Shown here one piece after another: positions 1-5,117 of a DNA stretch of 7,237 nt (its first letter is position 1; each line of letters starts with the position of its first letter). A program made the translations under genes and the position numbers. This DNA comes from Prevotellaceae bacterium UBA1787 (GTDB lineage: Bacteria > Bacteroidota > Bacteroidia > Bacteroidales > Bacteroidaceae). Location: positions 8,281 through 15,517 of the forward strand of contig DCGD01000148.1 in assembly GCA_002315195.1 (NCBI GenBank), in the 5' to 3' direction. The notes under the pieces are model-generated. The model made no database searches. It had not been told where the DNA came from and saw only the letters and a list, made by a program, of their open reading frames with translations.

Positions 1-368
1 GTGCCGATGGTGGCTTCTGCATCGGCACAAGTACCGATGTATTCCACTGAGCCAAACGGCACCTTGTCGAAAATCGCGCGCCTCAGGAAATTGCCGAAAC
101 CAGCGGGATGCTCGGGGGGCAACCCCACATACTCATCCATGTGGAGCGCATGCACCCGTTTCCAGTCTATACCTTCGGCATTGGCGACGGTTTCCAAAAA
201 CTCGTTTTGCGAAGGTGCCGCGGCGAACACGATATATACGCTCTCCTGCTTTGACAACAAATTTCTCAAGTAGTCGATGGCCTCTCTGCCAGCCTCTTCT
301 CCCATTGACTTCCGCGAGTCATATACCTTGACATCAAGGTTGTCTATTTTGAATTCTTTCTTTAACAT
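1..368 (-). CDS. NagB-family glucosamine-6-phosphate deaminase/isomerase-like protein, C-terminus cut by window edge
   Basis: The first 122 codons are visible; the rest lies left of the window. Residues 76-83 read HMDEYVGL, followed by PPEHPAGF. This matches the NagB signature around the catalytic Asp (E. coli Asp72, here D78) and the following GLP-EHP segment. Family members convert glucosamine-6-phosphate to fructose-6-phosphate and ammonia in the cytoplasm. The Gly-rich loop that contacts the sugar phosphate, TGGTP in E. coli, is replaced at residues 49-54 by AAAPSQ, so this is a divergent subfamily and the substrate is uncertain. No signal peptide is present. The ATG at 368-366 lies inside the end of the NagA-like gene (overlap string ATGTTAA, 7 bases), which supports this start and implies translational coupling. 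Deacetylase followed by deaminase is the usual order of amino-sugar breakdown. The family call is firm. The exact reaction is not, because the C-terminal half, with the other active-site residues, is missing. Confidence 0.85.
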   Translation of the reverse strand, partial: MLKKEFKIDNLDVKVYDSRKSMGEEAGREAIDYLRNLLSKQESVYIVFAAAPSQNEFLETVANAEGIDWKRVHALHMDEYVGLPPEHPAGFGNFLRRAIFDKVPFGSVEYIGTCADAEATIG

Positions 369-1549
369 TTGTAAATGGTTTTTCCTTTTATTATTGTTCT
401 CTTTATGTGTATGTCTTCGTCAAAGACAACGATGTCCGCATCTTTTCCCACTTCGATAGAACCTTTTTCTCCGTGTATCTTCATGAAACGGGCCGGATTA
501 ATGGTCATCATCTTCACCGCCTCTTCAAGGCTCACCCCTCCTTGTTTCATGATGGTGCGCACAAGACGGTCGGTGGTGGCTACGCTGCCGGCGAAACAGG
601 TTCTGTCCGGCATTTTGGCTACGCCATCCTCTACTATCACTTCCTGGCCATCCTGGATGCTTCCAAGAATGCTCGGCCCCTCCGGCATGCCGGCCGCCCT
701 GATGGAGTCGGTAACGAGTGCTATCCTATCCGTTCCTTTCAATTTGATGACAAGATGCAACAACGACGAAGGCACATGGATGCCATCGGCTATCAATTCA
801 ATGCTCATGCCATCCTGATAATAGCCATATTCCAAGACGCCCGCGATGCGGTAACCTTGCTTACGGGTTATGGTACTCATGCAGGAGAAAAAATGCGTCA
901 TGTGGGACGCACCCGACTTGTAAGCGGCATCGCATTGCTCGAAAGTGGCTGAAGTATGGCCTATGGATGCCAAAATGCCATGTTTCTTTATATCGGCCGC
1001 AAACTGAGGCGTTCCTTCCAACTCAGGAGCAAAACTCCACCGTTTCAAAATACCCTTTCCCTTCTCCAGTATCAAGTTGTAGTCTTCGGGGGTAGGACAA
1101 CGCAGATAGCGGGGATCCTGCGCCCCGGCCTGGCCGGGGCTGAAATATGGCCCCTCAAGATGCATTCCTCCCAACTGCGCCCCATTTTTGTTTGCCTTGA
1201 CGGCCTCACGATAGACTTCAAACGATTGAAACAGGGCTTCGTTGGTGCTGGTCAAAGTAGTTGGGTAGAGCAAAGTGGTACCATGTTCCGCATGTTTCCT
1301 TGCCGCCGTACAATATGCCTCGACCGTACCGTCCATAAAGTCAGCGCCACCGGCACCGTGCGTATGGATGTCTATGAAACCCGGACTTACATAATTGTCC
1401 TGGGCATCAATAACTTGTGCGTCATCAGGAATTTTGCCACCTATGTGCGAAATCTTTCCCTTCTCTATGACCAAGACATCTTTGCGGATTCCTTGCGGCG
1501 TGATAATTTTACCATTCACTATGGCTGTTATTGGGCACTCGTTACTCAT
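362..1549 (-). CDS. nagA: N-acetylglucosamine-6-phosphate deacetylase (NagA) homologue
   Basis: This 395-residue amidohydrolase-superfamily protein has the normal length for NagA, a cytoplasmic enzyme that removes acetate from GlcNAc-6-phosphate. Residues 1-55 and about 350-395 form the small beta domain around a TIM barrel. Visible metal and catalytic positions are H62-x-H64 (GFIDIHTHG), E132 (HLEGPY), H198 (IGHTSA), H219 (MTHFF) and D281 (LVTDS). ADGIH at 254-258 is the substrate-contact histidine region, and the C-terminal NPAR, GSIEVGKDADIVVFD segment is typical. The family motif THLxNAM is THFFSCM here, so the Asn that contacts the substrate phosphate in E. coli NagA is Ser222. The start ATG overlaps the stop of the upstream ApbE-like gene by 8 bases (ATGAGTAA), and the 3' end overlaps the NagB-like start by 7. 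There is no signal peptide. The fold and deacetylase chemistry are well supported. The exact substrate may not be GlcNAc-6-phosphate. Confidence 0.92.
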   Translation of the reverse strand: MSNECPITAIVNGKIITPQGIRKDVLVIEKGKISHIGGKIPDDAQVIDAQDNYVSPGFIDIHTHGAGGADFMDGTVEAYCTAARKHAEHGTTLLYPTTLTSTNEALFQSFEVYREAVKANKNGAQLGGMHLEGPYFSPGQAGAQDPRYLRCPTPEDYNLILEKGKGILKRWSFAPELEGTPQFAADIKKHGILASIGHTSATFEQCDAAYKSGASHMTHFFSCMSTITRKQGYRIAGVLEYGYYQDGMSIELIADGIHVPSSLLHLVIKLKGTDRIALVTDSIRAAGMPEGPSILGSIQDGQEVIVEDGVAKMPDRTCFAGSVATTDRLVRTIMKQGGVSLEEAVKMMTINPARFMKIHGEKGSIEVGKDADIVVFDEDIHIKRTIIKGKTIYKC

Positions 1550-2339
1550 ATATGCTTATTTTTGTTTGTGGAAATTTCATTCTGAGCATTTCCAGTTCTT
1601 GTGCTTCCGCTACCATGGCCACCGTACTCAACACTTCTGCATCCAATGGATCTGAAGCTGTCACACATGCCATTTTTTTCCCGATAACCGGTTTGCCGGT
1701 TCTTGTGTTTATGATGTGGGCGTCGCTCCATGGCGTATTGCCGGAGGTGGACAAGGCGACATTCCTGAGATGTTCGGTTGTTACCTTTTCCCTTGTATAG
1801 GGATTCATCACATCGACATTCCATGAATCACCACAAGGATGCTTACCCAAGCCCACTATCGTACTGTTGCCGAAATTGATGAAGGCATTTTCCACACCCG
1901 ATTTTTCCAACTGACGTTTGAAACGCTTGATGACATAGCCTTTGGCAAAACCGCCAAAATCCAAATAACCTTTGCGCAGCGTCAGCAGACCATCTTCATT
2001 GAACTCATACAAGTTGGCATGACCGCAGGTGATGTCAAAAAGTCCATCCGTTAGATAATAGTATTCGTCACATAACCGCAATATGTCGGCCAGTTCAAAA
2101 CTGACCGGCATGTTGTTCATGGGGACTGACGCATTGATTTTCGCCACCTCACTGTCTGGGCTGAAACGATTCAACAGACAGTCTGCGTTCTCGATTTCAT
2201 TGCAGAATGTTTCCCATACCTTGCGCACCACAACGTTCTCCACCCCACAGGCAATAAACTCCATACGGGTTCTCATGATGTTGGGAATACATCCATGAAA
2301 CGTCTTTATCTGCTCTATGTATTCGGTTTCCCTAATCAT
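1542..2339 (-). CDS. apbE: ApbE-family FAD:protein FMN transferase-like protein, no signal peptide
   Basis: This 265-residue protein has the ApbE motifs in order: NRFSPDSEVAKIN (58-69), DGLFDIT (98-104), LDFGGFAKGY (126-135, family DLGGIAKGYA), FINFGNS (153-159), ALSTSGN (195-201), HIINTRTGKP (208-217) and AEVLST (234-239). ApbE proteins use FAD to attach FMN covalently to Ser/Thr of target proteins, usually in the periplasm. This one has neither a signal peptide nor a lipobox and is shorter than the usual ~330 residues, partly through a shortened segment between FDIT and LDFGG, so it is probably cytoplasmic. The Mg-binding ADALST segment reads AEVLST, with Glu235 replacing Asp. The ATG at 2339 was chosen because it shares one base with the stop of the upstream gene (TAATG). 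An in-frame ATG at 2411 would add 24 residues overlapping that gene. No convincing flavinylation target is encoded in the window, so its client or role is open. Confidence 0.85.
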   Translation of the reverse strand: MIRETEYIEQIKTFHGCIPNIMRTRMEFIACGVENVVVRKVWETFCNEIENADCLLNRFSPDSEVAKINASVPMNNMPVSFELADILRLCDEYYYLTDGLFDITCGHANLYEFNEDGLLTLRKGYLDFGGFAKGYVIKRFKRQLEKSGVENAFINFGNSTIVGLGKHPCGDSWNVDVMNPYTREKVTTEHLRNVALSTSGNTPWSDAHIINTRTGKPVIGKKMACVTASDPLDAEVLSTVAMVAEAQELEMLRMKFPQTKISIYE

Positions 2340-3667
2340 TACTTTATATTGGCAAGGCGCACGGCCTCTGTCGTAAGGTAATATTTCGTCAATGTATTCA
2401 CTCTTTCCCATTCGGGCATTTCTACGGTACCGTCAATCATGGAAATAAACATTCTGCCCACTTGGTTAAAATGCTCTTCATGGCTGGTAAGCACCTCTTG
2501 AGGTATGGAAACCATCCAACTTTCCCTGCCAATGGCTTCAAAGGACACAAAATCATATTTCTCCCTCAGTTTGGCCTCTGCCGCCCGCGCATGTTCCTCA
2601 TCCGTGTCAATGAATATCTGTCGTTGCCAATCGGTCTGTTCATTCTGGCATATCTTTATCACTGCCGTCTCAAAAGGGAAGGAACACCTGTAGGTGTCTC
2701 CCGAACCTTCCTCCGCCTGAAAATCCCAACGCACTTCAAATTTAATACGCTGTCCAAACGTGGTGTATTCCATTCCTCCATTGCAGTACACCTCCAAATT
2801 GCCATCCTTGTTCACATATACACGCAAGGATTTCGGAAAATGCTTCAACCCTGTAGATTGACGGTATTGTTTCGGTGTTATGACAGTCGGGTAATGCCAA
2901 GCACTGTCCAATTTCACATCTTCCACATGGATGGGTGTATTCGGAAAACATTGTACCCATGTCAAATCAATATAATGTGTGGAAACATCGGCTATTCCTT
3001 CACCTTGACACCTGATGTCGTAATACCACCACGGCCTCTGCATTGTTTTTCCATTGACCGACTTGCAGAAATGATGAACGTCTTCAATTTCAATCTCCTC
3101 CTCCGTTTCATTGCCAGTGAGTTCTCTGTCGGCAACCAGATCACTGAAGATTGAAAAGACCAAGTCGTATCGTTCCGTCATCAAATCATACAAAATCAAG
3201 TGTTTCTTCTTCGCTTTGTCATACGCTTCTTGAAGTTTTTCATAATCGGAGGACTTGATGGCCATAGGTTTGTCCGACAACACATTGTAGCCCTTTTCAA
3301 TGGCTTTTAGTATGTAATCGGTCTTGTTTCTGTTATTGCCGGCCAAAACGACAAAGTCACCCGGCAAAGCCTTCGGAAATACCTCCAACCAATCCGTCTC
3401 GGTATAGCACTTGCACACCCAATGCGTGGGATTGTCCTCCCTGCTGTTAAAGGATTCCACCGCTGCCAGATAATCCTGCAGCCCCTTGCCTTCCGAAGCA
3501 AAAACCAGTACGGTGTCCGACACACCGGGTATCTCATACTTTTGGAGCAGGGCGGCGTGAAAGTGCGCGGGATCCAACACCACCATCTGCTTTGTTTCCC
3601 TCATTTTTTCAACTGTACATGCAGTCATGCCAAAGAGCAACGCGGCTGTGAACAGAAAGGGTTTCAT
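2339..3667 (-). CDS. Exported lipoprotein, Gfo/Idh/MocA-type oxidoreductase
   Basis: This is a 442-residue protein. The N-terminus is a type II signal peptide: a hydrophobic run at residues 4-14, then MTAC with Cys17 as the predicted lipidated residue. The mature protein is probably anchored in the periplasm; the residues after Cys17 (TVEKMRE) do not make a clear surface-export signal. The N-terminal domain resembles Gfo/Idh/MocA Rossmann domains: VVLAGNN near 106-112, then SDKPM (131-135), the counterpart of the family EKP motif. The central domain has GIADVSTHYIDL (224-235), a D-x-x-x-H pattern (D227, H231) like the catalytic region of the family. At the first strand, where GxGxxG is expected, the sequence is VLDPAHFHAAL (30-40). 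The C-terminal part resembles the oxidoreductase C-terminal domain of Bacteroidota proteins (recalled, not searched). The start overlaps the upstream gene by 4 bases (ATGA) and the stop overlaps the ApbE-like start by 1. Sugar or cyclitol oxidation/reduction is likely, but the substrate is unknown. Confidence 0.87.
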   Translation of the reverse strand: MKPFLFTAALLFGMTACTVEKMRETKQMVVLDPAHFHAALLQKYEIPGVSDTVLVFASEGKGLQDYLAAVESFNSREDNPTHWVCKCYTETDWLEVFPKALPGDFVVLAGNNRNKTDYILKAIEKGYNVLSDKPMAIKSSDYEKLQEAYDKAKKKHLILYDLMTERYDLVFSIFSDLVADRELTGNETEEEIEIEDVHHFCKSVNGKTMQRPWWYYDIRCQGEGIADVSTHYIDLTWVQCFPNTPIHVEDVKLDSAWHYPTVITPKQYRQSTGLKHFPKSLRVYVNKDGNLEVYCNGGMEYTTFGQRIKFEVRWDFQAEEGSGDTYRCSFPFETAVIKICQNEQTDWQRQIFIDTDEEHARAAEAKLREKYDFVSFEAIGRESWMVSIPQEVLTSHEEHFNQVGRMFISMIDGTVEMPEWERVNTLTKYYLTTEAVRLANIK

Positions 3668-4698
3668 GGCAGATAAGGTTTGAGCAGTTTCTCTGCTTTT
3701 TTCTCCGCTGGCTGGTACATATCTTCTACATGGACAATTTTTCCTCCTTTTTTAAGACTAAGGTTGGAAGCCTCCATGAAAGCGAAAATTTCCAGTGTTT
3801 CCTCTTTTGAAACCGGGGGAACGTCTGTTTCAAAGAATTTCAGCACGGCGTCAAGCAGTACCTTGTAACCCATGTATTCACCGGCCGGCATCTGTTTGTT
3901 TTCCAAAAACACGGTACCTCCATATACCGCAGGACCGGTGGTGAGGGCACGAAATGTTCCCAAACGACCATCTTTCCACACGCCTGAGACTATATCCCCT
4001 TGCGCGGAATGTACTCTGCTCACATAATCACACCCGGTTCCCAAGAGCGTATAGAGAATCTCTACACCATGAATGCCATAGTAACCGAAATCGGGATGGG
4101 TGGAAACGCCCTTATCGTCAAGAGCCGCCTCCGGGTGATGAGGAGAAAATGCATCCGCACCCTTGACTACGCCATATTTCCCGGCGCGCACATCGGCATT
4201 GACGGTGGAAAACCGCAAAGCACTTGATGAAAAAATTGGACGTTGGTATTTCTCGGCAAGTTTATAGATGGCCATACACTCCGCAAGCGTAGAACCAAGC
4301 GGTTTGTCAATGAAGCATTTTTTCCCCGACTTTAAAACTTTAGCCGCCTGTTCCAAATGCAAACGTCCATCATTGGTCTCAATGAACACACAATCCACCT
4401 TTTTCAACAACTCGTCTATGGAACCGACAATTTCCACACCAAGTTTCTTTACTGTCTCAATGTATCCTTCTATACGCTTCGATGCCGAAGGTATCGTCTT
4501 GGTACCGTATGGATAGGCGGCCACAACTTCAAACTTGTTCACATAATAATCATCTGCTCCCTTTTTGTTCAACTCCTGGCTAAAAGCGACAGAATGTGAC
4601 GTATCGAGACCGATGATTCCTATTTTGACTGCATCCGTCTGGGCTGTGGCAACCACGCCTGCCAACAGCATTGAAAAGAAAATAAGCAATTTATTCAT
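3664..4698 (-). CDS. Secreted Gfo/Idh/MocA family oxidoreductase, first gene of the operon
   Basis: This 344-residue protein starts with a Sec-type signal peptide: K3, a hydrophobic core at about 4-16, and a likely cleavage site near ATAQ (17-20). No lipobox Cys and no twin-arginine motif is present. The mature protein opens with VKIGIIGLDTSHSVAF (24-39), a Rossmann first strand in which GxGxxG is altered to GLDTSH. Next come VFIETND (104-110), FIDKP (129-133, equivalent to EKP) and YYGIHGVEILYTLLG (206-220), in which His210 fits the conserved His of the catalytic region. Family members use tightly or loosely bound NAD(P) to oxidise or reduce sugars and inositols. A periplasmic member must either carry its cofactor firmly or work in another way. 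The ATG is preceded by an A-rich leader without a Shine-Dalgarno site, as usual in Bacteroidota. The TGA overlaps the next ATG by 4 bases. The family call is strong and the substrate unknown. Confidence 0.89.
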   Translation of the reverse strand: MNKLLIFFSMLLAGVVATAQTDAVKIGIIGLDTSHSVAFSQELNKKGADDYYVNKFEVVAAYPYGTKTIPSASKRIEGYIETVKKLGVEIVGSIDELLKKVDCVFIETNDGRLHLEQAAKVLKSGKKCFIDKPLGSTLAECMAIYKLAEKYQRPIFSSSALRFSTVNADVRAGKYGVVKGADAFSPHHPEAALDDKGVSTHPDFGYYGIHGVEILYTLLGTGCDYVSRVHSAQGDIVSGVWKDGRLGTFRALTTGPAVYGGTVFLENKQMPAGEYMGYKVLLDAVLKFFETDVPPVSKEETLEIFAFMEASNLSLKKGGKIVHVEDMYQPAEKKAEKLLKPYLP

Positions 4699-4770
4699 TA
4701 TTGTGTGATTTTATTATCGTTTAGGTTTCATTATTGACTGAGTTCGATGACGTACACCATTAGGCTCGAA

Positions 4771-4810
4771 TACTTTAGTCATCTAACATACAGCAAGTTA
4801 CTTTAGTAAT
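4771..4810. repeat. Direct repeat TACTTTAGT, possible operator pair for the minus-strand operon
   Basis: TACTTTAGTCAT at 4771-4782 and TACTTTAGTAAT at 4799-4810 agree at 11 of 12 positions and start 28 bases apart. The second copy is also part of a short palindrome, TTACT-TT-AGTAA (4798-4809). The pair lies 73-112 bases upstream of the first operon ATG. Spaced direct repeats like this often bind a dimeric or response-regulator-type transcription factor, but none is encoded in the window. Function is inferred from position only. Confidence 0.35.
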
Positions 4811-4819
4811 TGTTACCTC

Positions 4820-4852
4820 TTTCCGATTTTCGATTCTTTGGTGATACATTTG
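4820..4852 (+). promoter_or_regulatory. Possible plus-strand Bacteroidota-type promoter
   Basis: TACATTTG at 4845-4852 matches the -7 consensus TAnnTTTG exactly. TTTC at 4820-4823, 21 bases upstream, is one base from the -33 box TTTG. If used for the hydrolase gene at 5118, the untranslated leader would be about 260 bases, which is long, so the match may be chance in AT-rich DNA. Confidence 0.25.
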
Positions 4853-5046
4853 ACATCTTCACGGGGGGATGTTATTGCTTTTCAACCTGTTTCAATGGTA
4901 AGATTATTTTATGGCACAAAAATATAAAAAAATTTCGATTTATCGTTTTAACACACTTATTTTTAATGAAAAATGGCGTTGGCGTTGGTTTTGTTCTTGA
5001 TAAATTCTAAACATAGCCAAAGTCAAAGCCTTAGCCTCTCCTGACG

Positions 5047-5080
5047 CAAATTTATTCCCCCATGAGCCTCAAATGTCAAA
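5047..5080 (-). promoter_or_regulatory. Possible minus-strand Bacteroidota-type promoter for the operon
   Basis: On the minus strand, TAAATTTG (5054-5047) matches TAnnTTTG exactly. A TTTG (5080-5077) sits 22 bases upstream, close to the usual 19-21 spacing. Transcription would start near 5040 and give the operon a leader of roughly 340 bases containing the direct-repeat element. Other minus-strand TAnnTTTG matches lie at 4924-4917 and 5107-5100 without a clear -33 partner. This is the best-paired of several candidates. Confidence 0.28.
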
Positions 5081-5081
5081 G

Positions 5082-5105
5082 TTTTTGTGCATATTTGCAC
5101 AAAAA
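5082..5105. promoter_or_regulatory. Perfect 10-bp inverted repeat just upstream of the hydrolase start: operator or leader hairpin
   Basis: The arms TTTTTGTGCA (5082-5091) and TGCACAAAAA (5096-5105) are perfect reverse complements around TATT. The inner part, TGTGC-N6-GCACA, has the same geometry as CRP/FNR-family operators, although the half-site is not the E. coli one. The repeat ends 12 bases before the ATG at 5118. It also contains CATATTTG (5090-5097), one base from the -7 consensus TAnnTTTG, so a bound regulator could block transcription. As RNA it would form a hairpin near the start codon. No -33 box is apparent at the expected distance. Confidence 0.5.
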
Positions 5106-5117
5106 TAAACCTACATC

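Larger units (their letters stand above)
4699..5117. promoter_or_regulatory. Divergent AT-rich intergenic region between the operon and the hydrolase gene
   Basis: These 419 bases contain no convincing gene and must hold the promoters for both divergent units. Visible elements are a perfect inverted repeat at 5082-5105, a repeated TACTTTAGT at 4771-4779 and 4799-4807, and several boxes resembling the Bacteroidota -7 element TAnnTTTG. Near the operon start, GACT and TTCGA (4736-4747) can pair with TCGAA and AGTC (4766-4780) across an internal loop, so a leader hairpin is possible but weak. Direct copies of CGATT at 4824, 4831 and 4936 are probably chance in AT-rich DNA. A 66-codon plus-strand frame at 4810-5010 has no supporting features. 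Confidence 0.6.

Noticed and set aside
902..916. SGAS (residues 212-215) in the NagA-like protein resembles an ApbE flavinylation motif.
   Set aside because: This place is the conserved [AS]GA[TS]HxTH segment of all NagA proteins, next to a metal-binding His; the match is coincidental and the residue lies in the active site.
407..1585. Two long plus-strand frames (181 and 209 codons) opposite the NagA-like gene.
   Set aside because: They are shadow frames of a well-supported minus-strand gene and show no domain features.
1542..2411. Longer ApbE reading frame starting at 2411, with 24 extra residues.
   Set aside because: It would overlap the upstream gene by 73 bases, and the added residues match no ApbE feature; the ATG at 2339 gives a one-base stop-start overlap like the other junctions.
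4863..4868. Run of six G in the intergenic region as a possible phase-variable tract.
   Set aside because: It is short, not inside a gene or between promoter boxes, and no invertible repeats flank it.
4810..5010. A 66-codon plus-strand frame in the intergenic region.
   Set aside because: It has Phe-rich composition typical of translated AT-rich DNA, no recognisable motif, and poor spacing to any gene; no evidence that it is coding.
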